64,000 bases of DNA from Pseudomonadota bacterium (GTDB lineage: Bacteria; Pseudomonadota; Alphaproteobacteria; Acetobacterales; Acetobacteraceae): assembly GCA_021818505.1 (NCBI GenBank), contig JAKADX010000008.1, positions 1 through 64,000 of the forward strand, in the 5' to 3' direction. Each line of letters starts with the position of its first letter. The first letter of the stretch is position 1. Positions 15,939-24,934 of the stretch are shown piece by piece. Both the position numbers and the translations under genes were made by a program. Under the pieces are notes generated by a model, which did not search any database, was not told where the DNA came from, and worked only from the letters and a program-made list of their open reading frames with translations.

Positions 15939-16601
15939 GTGCAGCGCGTTGCCGCCGGCGGGATCGAGCAGCCGGACCACGACTGCCCGATCTGTCCGCG
16001 GCTGGCCGCGTATCGCGCGGTCCAGCGCGCGGCCCAGCCGGGTTGGTTCAACGGGCCGGTGCCCAGCTTCGGCCCGGTCGAGGCACGGCTGTTGATCGTG
16101 GGACTGGCGCCGGGCGTGAGGGGCGCGAACCGCACCGGCCGCCCCTTCACCGGCGACCATGCCGGCCTGCTGCTGTACGAGACGCTGATCCGTTTCGGGC
16201 TGGCGCGGGGCACCTATCGCGCCGACCCTGCCGACGGGCTGACGTTGAGCGACTGCCGCATCGCCAACGCGGTGCGCTGCGTGCCACCGGCCAACCTGCC
16301 CGAACCGGCCGAGGTGAACGCCTGCAACCGCTTCCTGCGCAGCGAATTGCAGGGGATGCCGAACCTGCGCGCGGTGCTGGCGCTGGGCGTGCTGGCGCAC
16401 GCCGCGGTGCTGAAGGCCTGCGGCATCGCGCCGACCCGCATCCGCTTCCGCCACGGCGAAATCCACGCGCTGCCGGATGGGCTTCTGCTGGCGGACAGCT
16501 ATCACGTCTCGCGCTACAACACGCAGACCGGCCGTCTGACCGCCGAGATGTTCGAGGCGACGGTGGACGCCGTGTTGCGACGACTTGGCACGGACGGATG
16601 A
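15939..16601 (+). CDS. Uracil-DNA glycosylase, family 5-like (UdgB type)
   Basis: 220 residues. Removes uracil and probably hypoxanthine from DNA. The active-site block GLAPGVRGANRTGRPFTGD (residues about 55-72) lacks the Asp/Asn of family 1 enzymes, as in UdgB. The C-terminal motif is DSYHVSRYNTQTGRLT. Cysteines at 16, 19, 106, 114 and 129 include the likely 4Fe-4S ligands. It begins at GTG 15939, four bases after the NYN gene, so the two are probably cotranscribed. Confidence 0.9.
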   Translation: MQRVAAGGIEQPDHDCPICPRLAAYRAVQRAAQPGWFNGPVPSFGPVEARLLIVGLAPGVRGANRTGRPFTGDHAGLLLYETLIRFGLARGTYRADPADGLTLSDCRIANAVRCVPPANLPEPAEVNACNRFLRSELQGMPNLRAVLALGVLAHAAVLKACGIAPTRIRFRHGEIHALPDGLLLADSYHVSRYNTQTGRLTAEMFEATVDAVLRRLGTDG

Positions 16602-16654
16602 ACGTGCGGCCCACGGCCGACGCGATGGCTCAAGACAACGGATGAGGCGCTGTC

Positions 16655-18487
16655 GTGACAATTTCCCGCAGATCCTGGCTGATCGACGGCGTCCTCCCGT
16701 TCCTTCGCGACGCGTGGCATCTGGCGCGGCCGTATTTCTCGTCCGACTCCGAGGAACGCTGGTCGGCACGCGCGCTGCTGTTCGCGATCGTCGCTCTGCG
16801 GCTGATGATGGTCGGCATCAACGTCATCTACAGTTTCTGGAACAACGCCTGGTTCACTTCGCTGCAGGAGCGGGACTGGAACACGTTCATCCACCTGCTG
16901 CTGATCGGCAAGCGGCTTCCGTCGGGCATGATCATGCCTGGGTTCTGCCTGTTCGCCGCTATTTTCATCGTGGTCGCGGTGACACGCGTCTATCTGTCGC
17001 AGCTTCTGCAGATCCGCTGGCGACGCTGGATGACGCACCAGTTCATCGGCCGCTGGCTGTCCGATCGCGCCTACTATCGCATCAGCCTCAAACCGAAGAG
17101 CGAGAACGTCGCCACCTACACCGACAACCCCGACCAGCGCATCGCCGAGGATTTGCGCGACTTCATCGGTGATTCGATCGGCGGCTCGCAGGGTATCCTG
17201 TATCTGGGCGTGGATCTGCTCTCCAACATCGTCTCGCTCGCCTCCTTCATCACCATCCTCTGGGGCCTGTCGGGACATTTCACGGTGTTCGGCTGGGCGG
17301 TGCCGGGCTACATGGTCTGGATCGCGCTGTTCTACGCGGTCCTCGGCACGTGGCTGACGCATCTGGTCGGACGGCAACTGGTGCCGCTGAACTATCGCAA
17401 GCAGCAGGTGGAAGCGGATTTCCGCTTCGCGCTGGTGCGCGTGCGGGAGAACACCGAGGGCATCGCGCTGTATGGCGGCGAAGCTGACGAGCAGGCGACG
17501 CTGCTCGCGCGCTTCACCGCGCTGATTCAGAACTGGCGCAAGTTGATGACGCGCTACAAATATCTGATCGGGCTGACCAGCACCTATGGCCAGGTCGCCG
17601 GCGTGTTCCCCTTCGTCATCGCCGCCCCGCCGTATTTCGCGGGCTTGGTGCAGCTCGGTGCGCTGACGCAGACGGCCAATGCATTCGGCGAGGTGCAGGG
17701 GGCCATGTCGTGGTTCGTCGATCAGTACAGCACCATCGCCTACTGGCGTGCCACCACCGAGCGTCTCGCGACGTTCTGGCGCGCGATCGAGGCGGCGCGC
17801 GCGCAGGCGTTCGAGGGGGTGCACACCGAGGCGAAGGAGGGCGAAGCATTCGCGCTGCACGACGCGACGATCGCGCTGCCGGACGGGCAGAAGCTGCTCG
17901 ACCATGTCACCGTGGCGCTGAAGCCCGGCACGCCGATTCTCATCACCGGCCGCTCGGGGGCGGGGAAATCAACGCTGTTCCGCGCCTTCGCCGGCATCTG
18001 GCCGTTCGGCGGCGGCGGGGTGCAGCGGCCGTCGGGCAGCACACTGTTCCTGCCACAGCGCCCCTACATCCCGCTTGGTACGCTGCGCCACGCAATCGCC
18101 TACCCGGCCCCCGCCGACAGTTACTCCGATGCAGCCATCCGCGAAGCGCTGACCGATGCCGGGCTGGGTCATCTGGGCGAGCAACTGGACGCGGAGGCCA
18201 ACTGGGCGTTGACCCTCTCCGGCGGCGAACAGCAGCGGCTGGCGCTGGCGCGCGCGCTGCTCGCGAAACCCGACTGGCTGTTCCTCGACGAGGCGATGGC
18301 CAGCCTGGATCCGGAGGCGGAAGCGGAGCTTTATGAGATGATCCACCGCCGCCTGCCCGGCACCACGGTTGTGGCGATCGAGCACCGCCCGCCGCGCATG
18401 AACCGGCCGACCCGGCATCTGGTACTCCGGCGAGCGCCGGACGAGGCCGGGCAGGTGGTCGAAACGGAGCAGTTGGCGGCCGAGTAG
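16655..18487 (+). CDS. SbmA/BacA-like ABC transporter with fused ATPase (YddA/ABCD type)
   Basis: 610 residues, starting at GTG 16655. The N-terminal half has about six helices and the SbmA_BacA/ABC_membrane_2 signature, including a YTDNPDQRIAEDLRDF block. The C-terminal ATPase has Walker A GRSGAGKST near residue 430, signature LSGGEQQRLALARALL and Walker B WLFLDEAMASLD. Relatives include BacA-related proteins and Rv1819c, which affect uptake of peptides and corrinoids or very-long-chain fatty acid modification of LPS. Substrate cannot be told from sequence. DUF2066 gene follows after 31 bases. Confidence 0.9.
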   Translation: MTISRRSWLIDGVLPFLRDAWHLARPYFSSDSEERWSARALLFAIVALRLMMVGINVIYSFWNNAWFTSLQERDWNTFIHLLLIGKRLPSGMIMPGFCLFAAIFIVVAVTRVYLSQLLQIRWRRWMTHQFIGRWLSDRAYYRISLKPKSENVATYTDNPDQRIAEDLRDFIGDSIGGSQGILYLGVDLLSNIVSLASFITILWGLSGHFTVFGWAVPGYMVWIALFYAVLGTWLTHLVGRQLVPLNYRKQQVEADFRFALVRVRENTEGIALYGGEADEQATLLARFTALIQNWRKLMTRYKYLIGLTSTYGQVAGVFPFVIAAPPYFAGLVQLGALTQTANAFGEVQGAMSWFVDQYSTIAYWRATTERLATFWRAIEAARAQAFEGVHTEAKEGEAFALHDATIALPDGQKLLDHVTVALKPGTPILITGRSGAGKSTLFRAFAGIWPFGGGGVQRPSGSTLFLPQRPYIPLGTLRHAIAYPAPADSYSDAAIREALTDAGLGHLGEQLDAEANWALTLSGGEQQRLALARALLAKPDWLFLDEAMASLDPEAEAELYEMIHRRLPGTTVVAIEHRPPRMNRPTRHLVLRRAPDEAGQVVETEQLAAE

Positions 18488-18518
18488 GTCGCACGACGAG
18501 AAACGGGGGCAACTCGCG

Positions 18519-19271
18519 ATGCGGCGGTCAGCCTTGCCCGTGGTGGCGATCATCGCGGCCGTCGCGCCCCCCTCGCTCGCGGCCCGGCATGACCCGCATC
18601 TGGACCGCTACGAGGCGCGCACCATCGTCACCGGCACTGACCTGCGCAGCCGTCCCGCTGGTATGGCGGCGTGCCTCGCCGATGTGCTGGTCAAGGTGTC
18701 GGGCGACCCGACCATCCTTGACGACCCACGCCTGCCGGCGCTTCAGGCGCGGGCAGGCAATTATGCAACCGGATTCGATTATTGGGACCGCATGAGCGGC
18801 ATCGCCCATCACGACGAGCAGGGCAGTTCCGACCGGCCGTATGACCTCACGGTCCGCTTCGACCCTGTGCGAGTCGCGGCGGCACTGCGCATACTCGGAC
18901 GCGCCCCCTGGCCCGACCCGCGCCCAGCGCTCGTGGTGCAGGTGAAGGTACAGGACCTGCACGACGCCTTTGATCTAACGGCCGGGGAAAAGCGCGCGGC
19001 GGAGATGCGAGCCGCACTCGTCGAGAGCGGAGAGAAATACGGCATCCGCGTGATCGTGCCTGACAGCCTCACCGCGCCGGCCAACGGAGTGGCGCTGCCG
19101 GGCACGCTGGTGCTGAGCGAGGCTGCGCTGGGCTGGGTGGCCTCGTGGCACCTGAAATGGCAGGGAGCGAACTACGTTTGGGGCGTCAGCGGCGTCAATT
19201 TCGATGCGGCCTTCCGCGACGGCGTGCGCGGCGCCGAGCAAGTGCTATCGGGCCACGGCCCGCCGCAGTGA
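18519..19271 (+). CDS. Exported DUF2066-domain protein
   Basis: 250 residues with a signal peptide ending near PSLAAR (residue 22). The conserved stretch CLADVLVKVSGDPTIL and the later YDLTVRFDPVRVAAALR match DUF2066, a family of periplasmic proteins without known function in alpha- and gammaproteobacteria. It is 31 bases downstream of the SbmA-like exporter and may work with it in the envelope. The stop is near that of the convergent marR gene. Family assignment is by pattern, not by profile search. Confidence 0.65.
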   Translation: MRRSALPVVAIIAAVAPPSLAARHDPHLDRYEARTIVTGTDLRSRPAGMAACLADVLVKVSGDPTILDDPRLPALQARAGNYATGFDYWDRMSGIAHHDEQGSSDRPYDLTVRFDPVRVAAALRILGRAPWPDPRPALVVQVKVQDLHDAFDLTAGEKRAAEMRAALVESGEKYGIRVIVPDSLTAPANGVALPGTLVLSEAALGWVASWHLKWQGANYVWGVSGVNFDAAFRDGVRGAEQVLSGHGPPQ

Positions 19272-19297
19272 CGTGCTACGGCGGGCTGCCGGCGCAG

Positions 19298-19774
19298 TCA
19301 GGCGACCGCGGCCTCCGGCACCTCCAGCCCGACGCTGCGGCTGATATTCACCAGTTCGCGGAAGAAAGCGGCCCCGCGCGTGGTGCGGCGCACCAGCACG
19401 CGGCGGCGATCGTCGCGATCTTCCTCCCGCGCCACCAGGTCGAACTGCACCAGGCGGTCCATGATGCGCGTGACGCCCGGCCGCGAGATGTGCAGCAATT
19501 CGGCAAGACTGCTCACGGTATGGGTCTGATCGTCCATATAGACGGTCAGGAAAGCCGTAAGCTGCCGGGCCGTGAGGTCGCGGCCGTCGCGACGCACCAG
19601 CGCCAACAGCGTGCCGCGAAGCACGATCATGCGCGGATCGGCGGCCAGAGCGCGCAGCGCCCGGGGACTGTCGATGCCCCCCGCCGCCGCATCCTCCAGC
19701 CGCGCCTCGTCCGCCGCGACCGAAAGGGGCCACTCCCCGAAGGGATGCGCGCCGAGATCCGTTTTGTGCGTCAT
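19298..19774 (-). CDS. MarR-family transcriptional regulator
   Basis: 158 residues. The winged helix covers about residues 60-140, with LTARQLTAFLTVYMDD, the recognition region SLAELLHISRPGVTRIMDRL and the wing REEDRDDRRRVLVRRT. MarR proteins usually repress their own gene and neighbours in response to small, often aromatic, ligands. The nearest catabolic gene is the fused indolepyruvate oxidoreductase upstream on the same strand, which would fit an aromatic acid signal. A 27-base imperfect palindrome lies 14 bases before the start. Confidence 0.88.
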   Translation of the reverse strand: MTHKTDLGAHPFGEWPLSVAADEARLEDAAAGGIDSPRALRALAADPRMIVLRGTLLALVRRDGRDLTARQLTAFLTVYMDDQTHTVSSLAELLHISRPGVTRIMDRLVQFDLVAREEDRDDRRRVLVRRTTRGAAFFRELVNISRSVGLEVPEAAVA

Positions 19775-20154
19775 GTCACTGTATCCGTCTGCAATTCGAG
19801 GGCCTCTTCGCAGATAACTCCCAAGCGGATATGAACAAGGGACATACTATTTTTGTGTTCTATCCTATCGGGAGAGGCGACCGCAAGAAGCGACGCTCAA
19901 GGGTTTCCGATAGTACACAGCCCCGTGTTTCCAGCACCCGCCGACCGGCGCCAGTGGCTCCCCGACCGACGCTGACCCAAGCGCGCGATCAGCTCTCACG
20001 ACGCACGTCACCGTGCGCGTCAAGCCGCCGCATCGCTTCGCCGGGATCAGGTTTTCGCCAGCCGACATTCACACCACCGAGTCGCCAATATTTGATGATA
20101 ACCAACTGCGGCAGCCAATACAATGCCATTTGACAGGAGTCCAGCGCCCGAAAG
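19775..20154. other. 380-base intergenic region, AT-richer than its surroundings
   Basis: Lies between the IOR stop and the marR start, both on the minus strand. The marR-proximal part holds the palindrome at 19788-19814 and a weak minus-strand promoter (TTGTTC and TTATCT separated by about 15 bases). An open frame at 19831-20133 on the plus strand has no ribosome site or family resemblance and is not called. No terminator for IOR was found. Confidence 0.6.
19788..19814 (-). promoter_or_regulatory. Imperfect palindrome, candidate MarR operator
   Basis: TCTGC (19788-19792) and GCAGA (19810-19814) flank an inner GAGG-G-CCTC dyad. It is 14 bases upstream of the marR ATG and overlaps a possible -10 element (TTATCT on the minus strand, 19812-19817). 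Position fits autorepression. Sequence evidence only. Confidence 0.4.
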
Positions 20155-23100
20155 CTACTCCGCCGCCAGTGCCACTGGCAATGCTGCCGACCCCCGTAGC
20201 CGCTGCAGCAGCCGCGCACGTTCCGCCGCAGCTTCGCGCATCGATTTTTCCTTGATGTGGCCATAGCCTCGGATACGCTCGGGCAACGACGCGAGCGCCA
20301 CCGCGGTCGCCAGAGTCGTCGGCGACAGCCCAGCCAACATTTCTGCAACGGTGGTCTCATATTCCGCAATCAGTGCGCGTTCGGCCCTTCGCTCCTCGGT
20401 GCGACCGAATGGATCGAGCGCAGTGCCACGCAGGAACTTCAGCGGCGCCAGAAAGCGGAACGCAGTCAGCACCCATTGCCCATACGCACGTTTCTGCAAA
20501 TGTCCGGTGCGCCTGTCGCGCCGCGCGAGCAGCGGTGGAGCCAGATGCACTTCAATCCGCCGCGCGCCTTCGAACTGCGTGTCCAACGCGGCGCGGAATG
20601 CCGCACTGCGATATAGACGCGCCACCTCGTACTCGTCCTTGTATGCAAGAAGCTTCGCGTAGTTGCGCGCCACCGCTTCGGCAAGCGCGGTCGAGCCGGA
20701 GAACATGCGGCCCTCCGTCTCCTGCACGTGCGTGACCAGCGCGCGATAGCGTCGGGCGTAGCGGCGGCTCTGGTAGGCCGTGAGCAGATTGCTGCGGTGC
20801 TCCACGATCTCCTCAAGTGTCTGCGGCAGCGGCGCCGGACCCTCGGCCAACCCGGCGGCCGCCAGGACGCGCGGCAGGTCCGCGGCGGCGAGACGCCCCC
20901 AGGCGAATGCCGTCTTGTTCGCCTCGATCGCAGTGCCGTTCAGTTCAATCGCATCGAGCAGGCTCTCACGGCGCAGCGGCACCAGTCCCTTCTGCCAGGC
21001 ATATCCGAGCAGGAAAACATTGGTGCCCATCGCATCGCCGAGCAGTGCCGTGGCGATCGCGGTCGCGTCGAGCAGATCGACATTGGCGCCGCCTGCCGCC
21101 TCTGAGATGCTGCGCCGCAACCGCGCGGACGGCAGGCGGAAGCTGCCGTCGAGAACAAAATCGGCGGTCGCGGATTCGTGCGTGTTCAGTACCACGCGCG
21201 TCCGGCCGCGCCGCAATGTGCCGAGCACGTCCCGGCCGGCAGTGACGACGAGATCGGCACCCAGCACCACATCGGCCTGTCCCATCCCGACATGCAGCCC
21301 GTGCAATGCGTCGCGCTCCGAACCGATGCGGATGTTGCTCCACACGCTTCCACCCTTCTGCGCCAGCCCGGTGATGTCGAGCACGCTCACGCACCGCCCC
21401 TCTGTATGCGCGGCCATACCGAGCAGCGCGCCGATCGTGACGACCCCCGTGCCGCCGACGCCGGTGACGAGCATGCTCCACGGCGCATCGAGGTCCGGCA
21501 CCTTCGGCTCGGGCAGTGAGGCATCGTCGGGGGTGACGCGGGCGCGGCGGCGCAGACTGCCGCCGTGGACGGTGACGAAACTCGGACAGAAGCCCTCGAC
21601 GCAGGAAAAGTCCTTGTTGCAGCTTGACTGCTCGATCTGCCGCTTGACGCCGAGCGGTGTCGCCAGCGGCACCACCGAGAGGCAGTTGGAGGCGTGCGAG
21701 CAATCCCCACAGCCCTCACAGACCTCCGCATTGATGAAGGCCCGCTTCGCCGGGTCTGGATAGGTGCCGCGCTTGCGCCGCCGGCGCTTCTCCGTAGCAC
21801 AGGTCTGGTCATAGATGATCGTGGTGCAGCCTGGTGTGTCGCGGAACGCGCGCTCCACCTCCTGCAACTCGCGGCGGTGATGCACGGTGACGCCGGGCGC
21901 GAAGTCGGTGACGTCGGCGTGCTTCTCGGGCTCGTCGGTAACGACGGCGATGCGCGCCACACCTTCGGCGGCAAGCTGGCGCGTGATCTGCGGCACCGTC
22001 GCCGGCCCATCCACCGGCTGCCCGCCGGTCATCGCCACCGCGTCGTTGTAGAGCAGCTTGTAGGTGATGTTCACGCCAGCCGCGACGGCGGCGCGGATCG
22101 CCATGATGCCCGAATGGTAGTAGGTTCCGTCGCCGATATTGGCGAAGACATGCTTCTCCTCGGTAAAGGGCGCCTGACCGATCCAGGCCGCGCCTTCGCC
22201 GCCCATGTGGCTGTAGAACTCGGTCGAGCGGTCCATCCAGCGCGCCATGAAGTGACAGCCGATGCCGGCCATCGCGCGGCTGCCGTCAATCACTTTGGTC
22301 GATGTGTTGTGCGGGCAGCCGGAGCAGAAATACGGCTTGCGCACCGCCGCCACGTCGGTGCGTTCCAGTTCGCCCGCGCGCGCGTCAAGAAAGTCGCGGC
22401 GCGCGCGCAGCGCTTCGGTCTGCGGCAGGCGGCGGGCAAGCGCACGCGCGATCTGGTCGGCCGAAAGCTCCGCGCCGGCGTGCAGCAGCGGCGCCCCGCT
22501 CTCGTCCCGGCGGCCGAGCACGCGCGGACGGTCGGGCAGGTCATAGAGGATGTCGCGCACCTGCTGCTCGACGAACGGCGACTTGTCCTCGATCACGATG
22601 ATCTCGCGCAGGCCCGCCGCGAAGCGCCGCAGCGTTACCGGGTCGAGCGGCCAGACCAGCGCCAGTTTGAGCAGCCGCACCGACGCACCGCCGAGATCGG
22701 CCAGCGCCTGCATGGTGTCGTGGTAGCACCGACCAAAGGTGATGACGCCGAGCGCGGGATCGGGCGGATCGAGCACGATGCGATCGAGCCCGTTGACGCG
22801 CGCATACGCCTGCGCCGCCGGCAGGCCGAGCGCCTGGATGCGTGCCTCCATCTCCAGCGGCTGTTCGGCCACCCGGATATGCACCGGCGGCGGCGGGCCG
22901 TCCGGCAGACGCAGATCGAGCGCGTCCAGCGCGAAGGCGACGGACGCAGAGGACTCGACCACATCGCCCACGGTCTTGAAGCCAATATAGCGCCCCGACC
23001 AGCGTGACATCGCCCAGCCGTGCAGACCCAGTTCCAGGATGTCGCGCAAATCCGCGGGCACGAGAACCGGAATGTTCGCCCCGGCGAAGGTCGGTTCGCT

Positions 23101-23574
23101 TTGGTGCGGCACGGTGGAGGATTTGCACGCATGGTCGTCGCCGGCCACCAGCAGCACGCCGCCGCTGGGCGAGGTGCCAGAGAGGTTGGCGTGGCGCAGC
23201 ACATCGACGCTGCGATCCACGCCCGGCCCTTTCGCGTACCACATGGCGAACACGCCGTCATAGGTCGCGCGTTCCAGCAGCGCGGCCTGCTGCGTGCCCC
23301 AGACGGCGGTCGCAGCGAGATCCTCGTTGACGCCAGGGACGAACCGGACATGGCTGGCGTCGAGATGCTCGCGCGCGTGCCAAAGCTGGATGTCCAGCCC
23401 GCCGAGCGGCGAGCCGCGATAGCCGGAGATGAAGCCGGCGGTGTTGCGCCCTGCGCGCTGATCGAGTGCGCGTTGCAGCAGCGGCAGGCGCACCAGCGCC
23501 TGCGTGCCGGTCAGAAAGACACGCTCCACCTCGGCACGGTATTTGTCGTCGAGCGTCACGGACGTGTGCTTCAT
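20155..23574 (-). CDS. Indolepyruvate:ferredoxin oxidoreductase, fused alpha/beta chain
   Basis: 1139 residues. Oxidatively decarboxylates aryl- or branched 2-oxo acids to acyl-CoA with ferredoxin as acceptor, using thiamine diphosphate. The N-terminal part has the pyrimidine and pyrophosphate domains, including FCSGCPHNTS near 415 and GIGCHFMARWMDRST. A ferredoxin-like cysteine set (CEGCGDCSHASNC) lies near 616-628. The C-terminal half has the gamma-type domain with VTGVGGTGVVTIGALLG. The single-chain form is typical of alpha- and betaproteobacteria. ATG 23574 (MKHTSVTL) is chosen over a start nine codons upstream. Its own transcript; MarR downstream. Confidence 0.93.
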   Translation of the reverse strand: MKHTSVTLDDKYRAEVERVFLTGTQALVRLPLLQRALDQRAGRNTAGFISGYRGSPLGGLDIQLWHAREHLDASHVRFVPGVNEDLAATAVWGTQQAALLERATYDGVFAMWYAKGPGVDRSVDVLRHANLSGTSPSGGVLLVAGDDHACKSSTVPHQSEPTFAGANIPVLVPADLRDILELGLHGWAMSRWSGRYIGFKTVGDVVESSASVAFALDALDLRLPDGPPPPVHIRVAEQPLEMEARIQALGLPAAQAYARVNGLDRIVLDPPDPALGVITFGRCYHDTMQALADLGGASVRLLKLALVWPLDPVTLRRFAAGLREIIVIEDKSPFVEQQVRDILYDLPDRPRVLGRRDESGAPLLHAGAELSADQIARALARRLPQTEALRARRDFLDARAGELERTDVAAVRKPYFCSGCPHNTSTKVIDGSRAMAGIGCHFMARWMDRSTEFYSHMGGEGAAWIGQAPFTEEKHVFANIGDGTYYHSGIMAIRAAVAAGVNITYKLLYNDAVAMTGGQPVDGPATVPQITRQLAAEGVARIAVVTDEPEKHADVTDFAPGVTVHHRRELQEVERAFRDTPGCTTIIYDQTCATEKRRRRKRGTYPDPAKRAFINAEVCEGCGDCSHASNCLSVVPLATPLGVKRQIEQSSCNKDFSCVEGFCPSFVTVHGGSLRRRARVTPDDASLPEPKVPDLDAPWSMLVTGVGGTGVVTIGALLGMAAHTEGRCVSVLDITGLAQKGGSVWSNIRIGSERDALHGLHVGMGQADVVLGADLVVTAGRDVLGTLRRGRTRVVLNTHESATADFVLDGSFRLPSARLRRSISEAAGGANVDLLDATAIATALLGDAMGTNVFLLGYAWQKGLVPLRRESLLDAIELNGTAIEANKTAFAWGRLAAADLPRVLAAAGLAEGPAPLPQTLEEIVEHRSNLLTAYQSRRYARRYRALVTHVQETEGRMFSGSTALAEAVARNYAKLLAYKDEYEVARLYRSAAFRAALDTQFEGARRIEVHLAPPLLARRDRRTGHLQKRAYGQWVLTAFRFLAPLKFLRGTALDPFGRTEERRAERALIAEYETTVAEMLAGLSPTTLATAVALASLPERIRGYGHIKEKSMREAAAERARLLQRLRGSAALPVALAAE

Positions 23575-23761
23575 GGGCGCATCCTCACGCGCGGCGGGCA
23601 CGCGGCGCCGCCATCCGACAATAGGGTCGGTGCGCTAACCGTCCAAGGGCCTGCGGAAAATCGCAGTTTCGCGTCGTGCGCGCACGTTCGCGGCCTCATG
23701 GCTTCGGCGCTACCCGCAATGCCGCGCAATTTTCTTGCGTCACGCTGCGGTGCAGCAAAAT

Positions 23762-24934
23762 TCAGGCGGTCTCGCGGAACAACTCGCGGCCGATGAGCAT
23801 GCGGCGAATCTCGCTGGTGCCGGCGCCGATCTCATACAGCTTTGCGTCGCGCAGCAGTCGCCCGGTCGGCGTGTCGTTGACGTAGCCGTTGCCGCCCAGG
23901 CACTGGATCGCCTCCAGCGCCATCCAGGTGGCGCGCTCGGCGGCGTACAGGATCGCGCCGGCGGAATCCTTGCGCGTGGTGTGGCCGCGGTCGCAGGCGC
24001 GCGCGACGGCGTACACGTAGGCGCGCGCCGCGCTCAGCGTCGTGTACATGTCGGCGATCTTGCCCTGGATAAGCTGGAATTCCCCGATCGGCTGGCCGAA
24101 CTGGCGGCGTTCGTGAACATAGGGCAACACGGTGTCCAGGCACGCTTGCATGATGCCTAGCGGTCCGGCGGCAAGCACCGCTCGCTCATAGTCCAGCCCG
24201 CTCATCAGCACCGCGACGCCGCCATCGACCGCACCGAGCACGTTCGCCGCCGGCACCTCGCAATCGGTGAATACGAGTTCCCCGGTGTTGGAGCCGCGCA
24301 TACCGAGCTTGTCGAGCTTCTGTGCGCAGGCGAAGCCCTTGGTGGAGGTTTCGACGATGAAGGCGGTGATGCCGCGCGACCCGGCATCCGGCGTGGTCTT
24401 GCCATAGACCACGACAATATCGGCATCCGGCCCGTTGGTGATCCAGAACTTCGTCCCGTTGAGGACGTAGCGGTCGCCGCGCCGTTCCGCGCGCAGCTTC
24501 ATCGACACGACGTCGGATCCCGCCCCCGGCTCGCTCATTGCCAGCGCGCCGACATGCGCGCCGGAGATCAGATCCGGCAGGAAGCGGCGGCGCTGCTCAG
24601 GCGTGCCGTTGCGGAAGATCTGGTTGACGCAGAGATTGGAGTGCGCGCCATAGGACAGTCCGACCGACGCGGAGGCACGGCTGATTTCCTCCATCGCCAC
24701 GCAATGCGCCAGATACCCCATGTTGGCGCCGCCGTACTCCTCGGCGACGGTCAGCCCAAGCACACCGAGGTCGCCAAACTTGCGCCACAGATCGGCGGGA
24801 AAGTCGTTGTCGCGGTCGATGGCGGCGGCGCGCGGCGCGATCTCGTTACCGGCGAAGCGGCGCACGGTCTCGCGCAACGGGACGATCTCCTCGCCGAGAT
24901 CGAGGTCGAGTGCGTAGTCGGCATTCGGGATCAT
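23762..24934 (-). CDS. ivd: Isovaleryl-CoA dehydrogenase
   Basis: 390 residues, the third step of leucine breakdown (isovaleryl-CoA to 3-methylcrotonyl-CoA), a cytoplasmic FAD enzyme. The catalytic glutamate is Glu250 in [15 protein letters not shown], matching the IVD-specific position (Glu254 in human IVD) rather than the C-terminal position of other dehydrogenases. FAD-binding blocks [16 protein letters not shown] and [12 protein letters not shown] are present. Start ATG 24934 overlaps the stop of the acyl-CoA synthetase (ATGA). Last gene of a four-gene operon. Methylcrotonyl-CoA carboxylase is not in the window. Confidence 0.93.
   Translation of the reverse strand: MIPNADYALDLDLGEEIVPLRETVRRFAGNEIAPRAAAIDRDNDFPADLWRKFGDLGVLGLTVAEEYGGANMGYLAHCVAMEEISRASASVGLSYGAHSNLCVNQIFRNGTPEQRRRFLPDLISGAHVGALAMSEPGAGSDVVSMKLRAERRGDRYVLNGTKFWITNGPDADIVVVYGKTTPDAGSRGITAFIVETSTKGFACAQKLDKLGMRGSNTGELVFTDCEVPAANVLGAVDGGVAVLMSGLDYERAVLAAGPLGIMQACLDTVLPYVHERRQFGQPIGEFQLIQGKIADMYTTLSAARAYVYAVARACDRGHTTRKDSAGAILYAAERATWMALEAIQCLGGNGYVNDTPTGRLLRDAKLYEIGAGTSEIRRMLIGRELFRETA

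Noticed and set aside
19831-20133. 100-codon plus-strand frame in the marR-IOR gap
   Set aside because: No ribosome site, no recognisable domain, and Arg/Pro-rich translation; more likely promoter DNA.
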